This document shows, piece after piece, positions 15,649 to 23,262 of a DNA stretch of 64,000 nucleotides (the first letter of the stretch is position 1; every line of letters begins with the position of its first letter). The stretch is from JALZAQ01 sp038253885 (GTDB taxonomy: Bacteria > Gemmatimonadota > Gemmatimonadetes > Gemmatimonadales > Gemmatimonadaceae), in contig JBBSGP010000011.1 in assembly GCA_038253885.1 (NCBI GenBank), positions 20,622 to 84,621 of the forward strand. Reading direction: 5' to 3'. The translations under genes were made by a program, and so were the position numbers. Below the pieces are notes generated by a model. It worked only from the letters and a program-made list of their open reading frames with translations, was not told the origin of the DNA and did not search any database.

Positions 15649-16653
15649 GTGACCTCTGATCTGAATCGCGTGCGCCCAGGGCGTACGCAGCGTTCGTCCG
15701 CCGCGCTGGGCGCGATCGCTCTCGCTGTGTTGCTGGCGCTTCCCATCGGCGCCGAGCGAGCTGCCGCGTCTCCGGCGCCCGTCTATTCCCCGCCGGCTCT
15801 CGCCGTGTCACCGGAATCGACGATCGCCATCACAGGCGACGGCCTTGGTCTCGCCTTCCTGGATTCACTGCTGGGTCGCAGCGGCAAGCTCCGCGCACAC
15901 TTCGTCACCCGCCAGCGCTCGCTCGGTCTTCCATTGCTCCAGCGCCTCTTCGGCGACTCCGCCGTCCAGCGCCCCGGAGTCTACGCCTGGCGCGACTCCT
16001 TGTTGAGCGACCGGGTCTTCAATTTCATCACGCTGCGCCCTTTCACCGACAAGATCGCGGGTCGGATCGGCGGATATCGCATCGGGTCGTTCCCGAGCGA
16101 ACGGCGTCATGCTCGAACGGAAGCATATGTGAACCCCGACGGCTTCATCGAGATCACTCCGTCGAACATCGACACCCCGGTGTCCGAGCATTTCCGCCTC
16201 GGTGACTTTCTGACGCACGACCAACAGGACGTGTGGCCGAAGTATCTCGTGCTCAACGAGCGACTCGTCGACAAGCTCGAACTGGTGATCCAGGACCTCA
16301 ACGCGCACGGTATTCCGGTGCGGCATCTGACCGTCATGTCGGGGTTCCGGACGCCGGAGTACAACGTTCAGGGTGTGGGGAGAGGCGGGCGGGCGAAAGA
16401 CAGCCGCCACCAGTTCGGTGACGCCGCCGACGTCTTCGTCGACAACAATGGCACGGGACGCGGTGCCGATCTGAATCACGACGGTCGCATCGACTATCGC
16501 GATGCCCGCGTGGTGCTCCAGGCAGTGAACCGTGTCGAGGCCGCGCACCCCGAGCTCGCCGGTGGCTGCGGTGTCTACCGCGGCACGCGTGCGCACGGTC
16601 CGTTCACCCACATCGACGCCCGTGGAACGCGGGCCCGGTGGGGTCTGGTGTGA
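15649..16653 (+). CDS. Secreted M15-family (M15_3/YcbK-like) murein peptidase with EF-hand-like insert
   Basis: 334 residues starting with GTG five bases after GGGAGG. Signal peptide (hydrophobic core about 18-34, cleavage near RAAASPA). The C-terminal domain has the zinc motif SRHQFGDAAD (H254, D261) and a second ligand in FTHIDARG (H321), the pattern of zinc D,D- or L,D-peptidases. Between them is a loop D274-x-N-x-D278-G-x-I-x3-D285, matching an EF-hand/dockerin calcium loop. The N-terminal half (about 50-180) is unassigned. Translation is predicted to be shut off by c-di-GMP through the upstream riboswitch. Its stop overlaps the start of a paralogous gene. Confidence 0.85.
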   Translation: MTSDLNRVRPGRTQRSSAALGAIALAVLLALPIGAERAAASPAPVYSPPALAVSPESTIAITGDGLGLAFLDSLLGRSGKLRAHFVTRQRSLGLPLLQRLFGDSAVQRPGVYAWRDSLLSDRVFNFITLRPFTDKIAGRIGGYRIGSFPSERRHARTEAYVNPDGFIEITPSNIDTPVSEHFRLGDFLTHDQQDVWPKYLVLNERLVDKLELVIQDLNAHGIPVRHLTVMSGFRTPEYNVQGVGRGGRAKDSRHQFGDAADVFVDNNGTGRGADLNHDGRIDYRDARVVLQAVNRVEAAHPELAGGCGVYRGTRAHGPFTHIDARGTRARWGLV

Positions 16654-17729
16654 CCCAGCCGCAGTCTCTCTATCTCAAGCGACCGGTTCCGCGCCGCAGT
16701 CGCTGGGCACGCCTCGCCACCTTCACCACGATCCCCCTCGCTGCTCTCGGGGTGATCGGTTTCTACCGTCCCCCGTCTGCTCTCAGCACCACGCCGTTTG
16801 GCGCGATCGCCGCCGCGACCGGGGCACCGATGGTTGTTGCCGCCGATACGGACGACGTGCTCGCCGCCGAGCCGTCCACTGACGCCTTTGGCCGGAGCGG
16901 AGCGCTGCAGGTGCGTTTTGCTCTCCCGGGCGGTGCTGTGCAGTATCCTCTCGTCGTCAAGGGCAATCCGGCGTCGCTGACGTATCAGTGGCTGCGTCTA
17001 TCCGACTCGGCGGCCGCGGATCCCGGACGGGCGCTGGGCAGCGACACGCTGCGCGCTCCCCGCCTGCCCGGCTTCTATCGGCTCGCGCTGGCGCGAGACG
17101 GCGTGCGACGGATCGTGGACGGCGTCACCCTCGCCGTGATGGTGCCATTCGAGGAGAAAAAGGGCGGCTGGCTGGATGGGTATCGGATCGGAACCTATCT
17201 GGCCGAGCGGCTCCATAGTAGAAAGAGCGAGCGCCCGGCGGGCTTCGTGCAGGTCACAGCGGCCACGGCCGAGCTGCCGATCTCGAAACACCTGCGACTC
17301 GCCGACTTCCTCAATCAGGATGATCAGGAAACCTGGCCGCGGTACGCCGCCGTCAACCCTCGCGTGCTGGATAAGCTCGAGCTCGTGCTCGAGCAACTGC
17401 AGAGATGGAGAGGCGGCGAACGCAGCCAGCTCCGGATGGTGTTCGATCTGCACTCCGCCTTCCGTTCGCCGGCGCACAACCGGAAGGTTCGCCGGGCCGC
17501 GCACGACAGTCGGCATCAGTATGGGGACGCCGTGGATGTCGCGATCGACGCCGATGGCGATGGACGCATGACCGTGCGCGACGCGAAGCTCGTCGCCCAG
17601 GCCGTGGAGATAGTCGAGTTTCGCTATCCCGACCTGGTTGGAGGGATGGGCCTGTATACCAGCCGCCGATATCGCCATCCTTATGTGCATATCGACGCGC
17701 GCGGAAAGAGGGCGCGCTGGACGAGCTGA
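16650..17729 (+). CDS. Second M15-family peptidase paralogue with EF-hand-like insert
   Basis: 359 residues from the GTG overlapping the previous stop (GTGA). An N-terminal hydrophobic segment (about 21-38) serves as signal peptide or anchor. It shares with the preceding protein the blocks GYRIGTYLAERL, LRLADFLNQDDQETWPRY, and SRHQYGDAVD (H289, D296) with YVHIDARGKRARW (H347). The calcium-loop-like stretch D300-x-D302-x-D304-G-x-M-x3-D311 follows the first zinc motif by only three residues. The residue 90-170 region (LVVKGNPASLTYQWLRL) looks like an Ig-like strand domain. A tandem duplicate of the upstream gene, probably under the same c-di-GMP control by coupling. Confidence 0.82.
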   Translation: MTQPQSLYLKRPVPRRSRWARLATFTTIPLAALGVIGFYRPPSALSTTPFGAIAAATGAPMVVAADTDDVLAAEPSTDAFGRSGALQVRFALPGGAVQYPLVVKGNPASLTYQWLRLSDSAAADPGRALGSDTLRAPRLPGFYRLALARDGVRRIVDGVTLAVMVPFEEKKGGWLDGYRIGTYLAERLHSRKSERPAGFVQVTAATAELPISKHLRLADFLNQDDQETWPRYAAVNPRVLDKLELVLEQLQRWRGGERSQLRMVFDLHSAFRSPAHNRKVRRAAHDSRHQYGDAVDVAIDADGDGRMTVRDAKLVAQAVEIVEFRYPDLVGGMGLYTSRRYRHPYVHIDARGKRARWTS

Positions 17730-17751
17730 CGCCCACCAGAGGCCGCATCCG

Positions 17752-18153
17752 ATGAACGAGTTCCTGCGCGATCGCATTCTCCGCAAGCTCGACACACTCT
17801 CCGACGAGCGCGCGTACCAGGTTCTGGACTACATCGAGTTCGTGGAATCCAAGTACGCCGAGCACCGGCCCGCGGCGCCCGGCGTTTTTCAGCGCTTTGC
17901 CGAGGGCGTCGAGGACACGATGCGCGCCGGCCGTGTGTCGGCGACCACAGTGGCGGAGACCATGGGTCTCCTGAACAAAGCGATGAACGTGCTCGGTGGC
18001 GTGGCCGCCGCAGGCAAGTCCGTCGCGACGGATGTCGTTGGCGCAGCGAGGCAGGCGGCGCGGTCATCCGGGGAGCCGGACTCTCCTCCAGCTCCCTCAC
18101 GCCCGCCGGGGCCGGCGTCACCGGCTGTCAGCGCCGGAGGAAACGGAGCATGA
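17752..18153 (+). CDS. Small protein of unknown function, DUF2281-like N terminus
   Basis: 133 residues. The first 35 residues (LRDRILRKLDTLSDERAYQVLDYIEFVESKY) resemble the short DUF2281/VapB-like helical module, in which 'LDYIEFV' is characteristic. The middle is Ala/Val-rich and helical (TMGLLNKAMNVLGGVAAAGKSVATDVVGAARQAA), perhaps membrane-associating. The tail is Pro/Ser/Gly-rich and probably disordered. It lies 22 bases after the second M15 gene and overlaps the DUF1232 gene (ATGA), so it belongs to the same operon. Function not assignable. Confidence 0.6.
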   Translation: MNEFLRDRILRKLDTLSDERAYQVLDYIEFVESKYAEHRPAAPGVFQRFAEGVEDTMRAGRVSATTVAETMGLLNKAMNVLGGVAAAGKSVATDVVGAARQAARSSGEPDSPPAPSRPPGPASPAVSAGGNGA

Positions 18154-18620
18154 GCGCCCAGGTCGCGGGAAGGCCGGCTCGGGGAGCGAGGCGAAGCAAG
18201 GCGGAGCCGGCGGCGGAGCACGCCACGGCTGCAGCCCCACGAGCGAGAGCGCGGACGACGGTGCTGAGCATCATCGGTCAGATTCCCAATTATCTCAAAT
18301 TGCTCACCGGTCTGATGACCGACCGGCGCGTGTCGTCGTTCGACAAGCTGCTCGTCGGCGGCGCGATCGCCTACATCCTATTGCCGTTCGATCTCATCCC
18401 CGATTTCCTCCCTTTCTTTGGTCAGGTGGACGACGTCTTCGTGCTCGTCCTGGCGCTGCAACGGCTCATCGGCAATGCCGGGCGAGCGGTGGTCGGGGAT
18501 CACTGGGCCGGCGCACCGGGGGACCTGAGCGCAGAGGCGCTCCGCGAGGTTCTGCTCGCTTCGGCGTTTTTCCTGCCGCGGCGGCTGCGACGTCGCCTCC
18601 GGCGAATGGTTCGTGGCTAG
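18150..18620 (+). CDS. DUF1232 (YkvA-like) membrane protein
   Basis: 156 residues. The DUF1232 core lies at about 61-112: SSFDKLLVGGAIAYILLPFDLIPDFLPFFGQVDD, with the family's 'Y-x-x-x-P-x-D-x-I-P-D' pattern and a following helix VLVLALQRLI. The N-terminal 35 residues are basic and Ala-rich and the C terminus is strongly basic (RRLRRRLRRM). Family members are small membrane proteins of unknown biochemical role. Last gene of the riboswitch-led operon; guaB has its own promoter directly after. Confidence 0.78.
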   Translation: MSAQVAGRPARGARRSKAEPAAEHATAAAPRARARTTVLSIIGQIPNYLKLLTGLMTDRRVSSFDKLLVGGAIAYILLPFDLIPDFLPFFGQVDDVFVLVLALQRLIGNAGRAVVGDHWAGAPGDLSAEALREVLLASAFFLPRRLRRRLRRMVRG

Positions 18621-18640
18621 CGCGCTCGCTCGTCGCGGAC

Positions 18641-18669
18641 TTGTCGCCCCTTCCGCGCCCGTCTACCTT
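18641..18669 (+). promoter_or_regulatory. Putative leaderless promoter for guaB
   Basis: TTGTCG (18641-18646), a 17-base spacer and TACCTT (18664-18669), then five bases before the guaB ATG at 18675. No Shine-Dalgarno is present; the predicted transcript would begin at the start codon. Confidence 0.5.
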
Positions 18670-18674
18670 TGACC

Positions 18675-20219
18675 ATGGCTACTCGAATTCGACCGACTCC
18701 GCGGCCCGCTTCCCCATCACCGGGGAGCGGGCCGTCGCGCATCGACGAGACGCCGAACGGCCGGGATCGGGTACGGGAAGAGGAAGCTCTCACCTTCGAC
18801 GATGTTCTGCTCGTCCCCCAGCACTCGCTCACCCATCCGAAGGACGTGGACACCAGCACCCGTTTCAGCCGCGGGATCCGGCTCAACGTGCCTCTCGTGT
18901 CGGCGGCGATGGACACGGTGACCGAGTCCGAGATGGCGATCGCCATGGCGCGCGCGGGCGGAATCGGAGTTCTCCACAAGAACATGTCGGTCGATCGCCA
19001 GGCCGCCGAGGTGGACCGGGTCAAGCGATCGGAGAGCGGGATGATCCTGAACCCCATCACTCTCGCTCCCGATGCGACGCTCCGCGAAGCCAATGCGCTG
19101 ATGGTGCGCTTTCGCATCTCGGGCGTTCCGATCGTCGACCGCGAGGGTCGGCTGGTCGGGATCATCACCAACCGCGACCTCCAGTTCGAGCGCAATCTCG
19201 ACCGGCCGATGCGAGATGTGATGACCAAGGACAATCTCGTCACGGTGCCGATGGGGACGACCCTCGACGAGGCCGAGCGAATCCTCGGGAAGAACCGCAT
19301 CGAGAAGCTGCCGGTGGTGGACGACCGAGGAGTGCTGAGGGGATTGATCACCGTGAAGGACATCCACAAGCGCCGGCAGCATCCCAACGCCAACAAGGAT
19401 CAGCACGGACGTCTGAGAGTGGCAGCGGCCATCGGCGCCGGCGGGGATTTCCTGACGCGCGCCATCGCGCTGGTGGACGCAGGTGCGGACGCGCTCGTGA
19501 TCGATACCGCCCACGGCCACAGCGACGGAGTTCTGTCGGCTGCGACCGAGGCGCGCGAGCGATTCCCGGACGTGCAGCTCATCGCCGGCAACGTCGCGAC
19601 CTACGCTGCCGCCAGAGCGCTCGCGGAGCGCGGAGTGGACGCCATCAAGGTCGGCGTCGGCCCGGGCTCGATCTGCACGACGCGGGTCGTCACCGGAGTG
19701 GGGGTGCCCCAGCTGACAGCGATCTTCGAGGCGGTGGCGGGGGCAGGAGACGTACCGATCATCGCCGACGGAGGGATCAAGTACTCGGGTGACATCGTGA
19801 AGGCGCTCGCAGCCGGCGCCTCCTGCGTCATGATGGGATCGATGCTCGCCGGTACCGAGGAGAGTCCCGGCGAAGCCTTTCTGCTCGAGGGACGCCGCTT
19901 CAAGATGGTGCGCGGCATGGGGAGTCTCTCGGCCATGCAGGACGGCAGTGCGGATCGATATTTCCAGGAAGGAGAGATGTCGCTCAAGAAGCTGGTGCCG
20001 GAAGGGATCGAGGGTCGCGTCCCCTACAAGGGACCCGTCGGCGACGTCCTCTTCCAGATGGTGGGTGGTCTGCGCAGCGGCATGGGGTACGTCGGCTGCG
20101 ACGGCATTGCGGAGCTGCGAACGAATACCGAGTTTGTGCGCGTCACCGCGGCCGGCCTCCGCGAGTCCCACCCGCACGACGTCACCATCACGCGGGAAGC
20201 TCCCAACTATTCGGTGTGA
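18675..20219 (+). CDS. guaB: Inosine-5'-monophosphate dehydrogenase
   Basis: 514 residues from ATG 18675. Oxidises IMP to XMP with NAD+, the committed step to GTP. N-terminal EEALTFDDVLLVPQHS, then a paired CBS module (about 120-240) with GIITNRDLQFE and GLITVKDI, then the catalytic barrel. The active-site loop GPGSICTTR carries Cys334, followed by IADGGIKYSGDIVKALAAGA and the flap motif YFQEG. About 35 extra N-terminal residues (Pro/Arg-rich) precede the usual start. The hexamers upstream suggest a separate, leaderless transcript. Confidence 0.97.
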   Translation: MATRIRPTPRPASPSPGSGPSRIDETPNGRDRVREEEALTFDDVLLVPQHSLTHPKDVDTSTRFSRGIRLNVPLVSAAMDTVTESEMAIAMARAGGIGVLHKNMSVDRQAAEVDRVKRSESGMILNPITLAPDATLREANALMVRFRISGVPIVDREGRLVGIITNRDLQFERNLDRPMRDVMTKDNLVTVPMGTTLDEAERILGKNRIEKLPVVDDRGVLRGLITVKDIHKRRQHPNANKDQHGRLRVAAAIGAGGDFLTRAIALVDAGADALVIDTAHGHSDGVLSAATEARERFPDVQLIAGNVATYAAARALAERGVDAIKVGVGPGSICTTRVVTGVGVPQLTAIFEAVAGAGDVPIIADGGIKYSGDIVKALAAGASCVMMGSMLAGTEESPGEAFLLEGRRFKMVRGMGSLSAMQDGSADRYFQEGEMSLKKLVPEGIEGRVPYKGPVGDVLFQMVGGLRSGMGYVGCDGIAELRTNTEFVRVTAAGLRESHPHDVTITREAPNYSV

Positions 20220-20247
20220 CCACCCCTCGGCGTGATCGCCCGCCGTC

Positions 20248-20276
20248 TTGACAAGGGATCGGTCCGCCGGGAAACT
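20248..20276 (+). promoter_or_regulatory. Putative promoter for the amino-acid permease
   Basis: TTGACA (20248-20253), a 17-base spacer and GAAACT (20271-20276). The -35 is consensus and the -10 matches at three positions. It would give a leader of about 80 bases to the ATG at 20363, which has a GGAG seven bases upstream. Confidence 0.4.
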
Positions 20277-20362
20277 TGCCTCTCGCTCGCACGTCCCCGC
20301 CCCTGGCGTCCCGCATCGGCTCGGGCAGCACTTCCACCGCCGCATCTCCACGGAGACGCTCA

Positions 20363-21835
20363 ATGGCGTTCATGACGACCAAGAGCATTACGCAGCTGCA
20401 GCAGGATGCCACCGATCAGGAAGCTGGGGGACTTCGCCGTGCACTCACCGCGTCGAACCTCGTGCTCCTGGGGATCGGCGCCATCATCGGCGCCGGCATC
20501 TTCGTGCTCACAGGCACAGCGGCGGCCCAGGCCGCTGGTCCGGCGGTGGTGCTCTCATTCGTCGTCGCCGGCGTCGGCTGCTTGTTCGCCGGCCTGTGCT
20601 ATGCCGAGTTCGCGAGCATGATCCCGATCGCCGGCAGCGCTTATACCTACGCGTACGCGACACTCGGCGAGCTCTTCGCCTGGATCATCGGATGGGATCT
20701 GATCCTGGAATATCTGTTCGGAGCGTCTACCGTCGCGGTCGGATGGTCCGGCTACTTCTCGGCGTTCATGCAGGAGAACCTGGGCATCGCGATGCCACAG
20801 GATTACACAAACGCCCCGTACGCCTGGACCGACCACCTGGTGCGCACCGGCGCCGTGCTCAACGTCCCGGCGGTCATCCTCATACTGCTGCTCACCACGC
20901 TGTTGGTGATCGGAATCAAGGAATCAGCGCGCTTCAACAACGTCGTGGTGGTCGTGAAGGTGATCATCGTTCTCCTGGTGATCGGGTTCGGCTTCGGTCA
21001 CGTCCACCCGAGCAACTGGCATCCCTTCATCCCGCCCAATACCGGAGAGTTCGGCCACTTCGGTTGGAGCGGAGTGCTCCGCGGAGCCGGCGTGGTCTTC
21101 TTTGCCTACATCGGGTTCGACGCCGTGTCCACCGCCGCCCAGGAAGCGAAGAATCCGCAGCGGGACATGCCGATCGGAATTCTCGGGTCGCTGATCGTCT
21201 GCACGATCCTCTACATCCTCATGGCCCTCGTGATGACGGGGCTGGCGAATTACACCGAGCTCAACGTCCCGCATCCGGTGTTCGTGGCCGTAGAGAAAGC
21301 CGGCCCCGCGCTGCACTGGCTGACGCCGATCATCAACGTCGGCGCCATGGCAGGCCTCGCTTCGGTGGTGTTGGTCATGCTGATGGGACAACCGCGCATC
21401 TTCTTCTCGATGGCACGTGACGGTCTTCTGCCAGCGGTGTTCGGCAAGGTCCATCCGCGGTTCCAGACGCCTTATGTCACGACAATCGTAACTGGTCTCG
21501 TGGCCGCCGTGATCGCGGGCCTGTTCCCGATCGGACTCCTCGGCGAGCTTGTCTCGATCGGTACGTTGTTCGCCTTTGTCATTGTCTGCATCGGCACTCT
21601 CGTGCTCCGTTACGTCCAGCCGGGCCTGCCACGGCCGTTCCGCACGCCTTTCGTGCCGGTGGTGCCGATCCTCGGCGCGCTGATCTCACTCGCCCTCATG
21701 GCCGGTCTGCCGGGTGACACCTGGAAGCGTCTGATCATCTGGATGATTGCTGGTCTCCTCATCTACCTGCTCTACGGACGCACGCATTCGCGGCTCGGCG
21801 GCCCGTCCGCTCCTCGCCCGGCCAGCGGCGACTGA
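20363..21835 (+). CDS. APC-superfamily amino-acid permease
   Basis: 490 residues from ATG 20363, which has GGAG at a suitable distance. Twelve membrane helices are evident. The first carries the APC signature GIGAIIGAGIFVLTG (substrate-binding unwound helix), helix 6 has FFAYIGFDAVSTAAQEAKNPQRDMPIGI, and helix 8-10 segments follow. This last block is typical of the cationic amino acid transporter (CAT/YfnA-like) group, which imports cationic or branched amino acids by proton symport. An alternative ATG at 20276 adds 29 residues of low complexity and is disfavoured. No neighbour suggests a specific substrate. Confidence 0.9.
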   Translation: MAFMTTKSITQLQQDATDQEAGGLRRALTASNLVLLGIGAIIGAGIFVLTGTAAAQAAGPAVVLSFVVAGVGCLFAGLCYAEFASMIPIAGSAYTYAYATLGELFAWIIGWDLILEYLFGASTVAVGWSGYFSAFMQENLGIAMPQDYTNAPYAWTDHLVRTGAVLNVPAVILILLLTTLLVIGIKESARFNNVVVVVKVIIVLLVIGFGFGHVHPSNWHPFIPPNTGEFGHFGWSGVLRGAGVVFFAYIGFDAVSTAAQEAKNPQRDMPIGILGSLIVCTILYILMALVMTGLANYTELNVPHPVFVAVEKAGPALHWLTPIINVGAMAGLASVVLVMLMGQPRIFFSMARDGLLPAVFGKVHPRFQTPYVTTIVTGLVAAVIAGLFPIGLLGELVSIGTLFAFVIVCIGTLVLRYVQPGLPRPFRTPFVPVVPILGALISLALMAGLPGDTWKRLIIWMIAGLLIYLLYGRTHSRLGGPSAPRPASGD

Positions 21836-21856
21836 GCCGTTGTTGCGCTATCTTGA

Positions 21857-21887
21857 AAGCGGCGCCCGCGTGATGCGGGCGCCGCTT
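21857..21887 (+). terminator. Perfect 13-bp hairpin between the permease and DHH genes
   Basis: AAGCGGCGCCCGC (21857-21869), loop GTGAT, then the exact complement (21875-21887). It starts 22 bases after the permease stop. The bases after it (CCGTTTCGG) lack a true T tract, so termination efficiency is uncertain; it may equally act as an mRNA 3'-end stabiliser. Confidence 0.55.
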
Positions 21888-21902
21888 CCGTTTCGGACGA
21901 TC

Positions 21903-22952
21903 ATGACTCCAGTCCTTCCCGATCTTCTGCGAATTCCAGACGCTCGGCGCGTGGCCTTGGAGAAGGTCGCGGCCGAGCTGGTGCCGGGCCGTCGCGTCGC
22001 GTTGTCCACTCACATCAATGCCGATGGCGACGGATGTGGCTCGGAGGCGGCGTTGTCGCACCTCCTCGCGCAGCGCGGCCTGAGCCCGACCGTCGTGAAC
22101 CCGACTCCGTGGCCGTCGTCTCTCGATTTTCTGTTGGAGGGCGTGCGCGATGAGAGCTCCCGGGCGTCGGCCGTGCTCGAGAAGTCCGACCTGCTGATCG
22201 TTCTCGACATCAGCGACATGAAGCGACTGGGCGTGCTCGCCGATGCGGTCCGCGGCCTCCGCGTTCCGAGACTGGTCATCGACCATCACATCGCCCAGTC
22301 CGAGCCGGCCGGCGACATCGTCGCCACCGACACCAGTGCCTGCGCTACCGGCGAGCTGATATTCGACCTCGCGACAGTGCTCGCCCTGGAGATCACACCT
22401 CCGATCGCTCGCGCGCTGTACACGGCGCTTCTCACCGACACCGGGGGGTTCCGCTTCAGCAACACGTCGCCGCGATGCCACGCAATCGCGGGTCAGCTCC
22501 TGGCAGCTGGCGTCGATCCCGAGGAGATGTATCGCCGCATCTACGCGTCGGTCTCACTCGGACGCCTTCATCTGCTGCGCGATGCGCTCGCCACGCTCGG
22601 TGTGGACGCGGAGCACGGCCTCGCCTGGATCGCTCTGCCCGCGGGAGTGGTCGAGCGGTACGGAGTGCGGTCGGAGGAGCTGGACGGTCTCGCCGAGCAT
22701 CCTCGCTCGATCACCGGGACGCGCATGGCGCTGTTTTTCCGCGACCTGGGGCATGGCCAGGTGAAGGTCAGCTTTCGCTCGACGGGTGAGACCGACGTGA
22801 ACCGTTTTGCCGGTCAGTTCGGTGGCGGAGGGCATGCCAAGGCCTCGGGAGCGCTCATTCCTGGCTCGCTCGAGGAGGTACAAGACCGCGTGCTCTCCGC
22901 TGCTCGCGACTACGTCTCCGCCGACGCGAGGACCGCTCCGGGGGCGCCTTGA
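21903..22952 (+). CDS. DHH/DHHA1 phosphoesterase, NrnA-like (nanoRNase/pAp phosphatase)
   Basis: 349 residues from ATG 21903. DHH-family motifs: THINADGDGCGSEAAL (motif I, with metal-binding Asp), LDISD (motif II), IDHH (motif III), and TDTGGFRFSNTS (motif IV). The DHHA1 domain near the C terminus has FGGGGHAKASG. Size and motif layout match NrnA, which degrades 2-5-nt RNA and dephosphorylates 3'-phosphoadenosine 5'-phosphate; enzymes that hydrolyse the linear dinucleotide pGpG or c-di-AMP have a similar fold. In view of the c-di-GMP riboswitch nearby, pGpG turnover is a reasonable guess but only that. Confidence 0.88.
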   Translation: MTPVLPDLLRIPDARRVALEKVAAELVPGRRVALSTHINADGDGCGSEAALSHLLAQRGLSPTVVNPTPWPSSLDFLLEGVRDESSRASAVLEKSDLLIVLDISDMKRLGVLADAVRGLRVPRLVIDHHIAQSEPAGDIVATDTSACATGELIFDLATVLALEITPPIARALYTALLTDTGGFRFSNTSPRCHAIAGQLLAAGVDPEEMYRRIYASVSLGRLHLLRDALATLGVDAEHGLAWIALPAGVVERYGVRSEELDGLAEHPRSITGTRMALFFRDLGHGQVKVSFRSTGETDVNRFAGQFGGGGHAKASGALIPGSLEEVQDRVLSAARDYVSADARTAPGAP

Positions 22953-22976
22953 ATTACCGTCGCCCCTCTCTAAGCT
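22949..22976 (+). promoter_or_regulatory. Putative leaderless promoter for the NfuA-like gene
   Basis: TTGAAT (22949-22954), 16-base spacer, TAAGCT (22971-22976), seven bases, then ATG at 22984. It overlaps the stop codon region of the DHH gene. No Shine-Dalgarno precedes the ATG. Confidence 0.5.
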
Positions 22977-22983
22977 TCTCCGC

Positions 22984-23247
22984 ATGAGCGTCTGGAAGCG
23001 TCGCCGGGAGGCGGCTCCGAGCGTCGAAGCGCGCATTCGCGTGGCGCTGGTGAATCTCGCCCCACGCCTTCGCATTCACGAGGCCGACATCGAGCTCGTG
23101 GAGTTCGAAGCCGCGGGCGGCGTGGCGGTGCTGCGCTTCGAGGGCGATTGCCCCGACTGCCGCATGTCCGCCAGCGTGTTGCGGCAAGGAATCGAGGCGC
23201 ACCTGCGCCGAGAGGTTCCTGAGATCCGGACCATCCGCGCTCTCTGA
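22984..23247 (+). CDS. NifU-like C-terminal domain (Nfu) Fe-S scaffold/carrier
   Basis: 87 residues. A stand-alone Nfu domain: helix VEARIRVALVNLAPRLR, strand GGVAVLRFEGDCPDCRMSASVLRQGIEAHLRREVPEI. The CPDC pair (CxxC) is the cluster-binding site; two subunits share a [4Fe-4S]. It lies directly upstream of mrp, another Fe-S carrier, with 15 bases between them, so both probably deliver clusters to apo-proteins such as the Fe-S oxidoreductase of this window. Start is the ATG following the leaderless-type promoter. Confidence 0.9.
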   Translation: MSVWKRRREAAPSVEARIRVALVNLAPRLRIHEADIELVEFEAAGGVAVLRFEGDCPDCRMSASVLRQGIEAHLRREVPEIRTIRAL

Positions 23248-23262
23248 GCGCCGCGAGGACAG

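Noticed and set aside
18717..20363. 548-codon minus-strand reading frame over guaB
   Set aside because: Shadow of a well-conserved gene; no recognisable domain or start signal.
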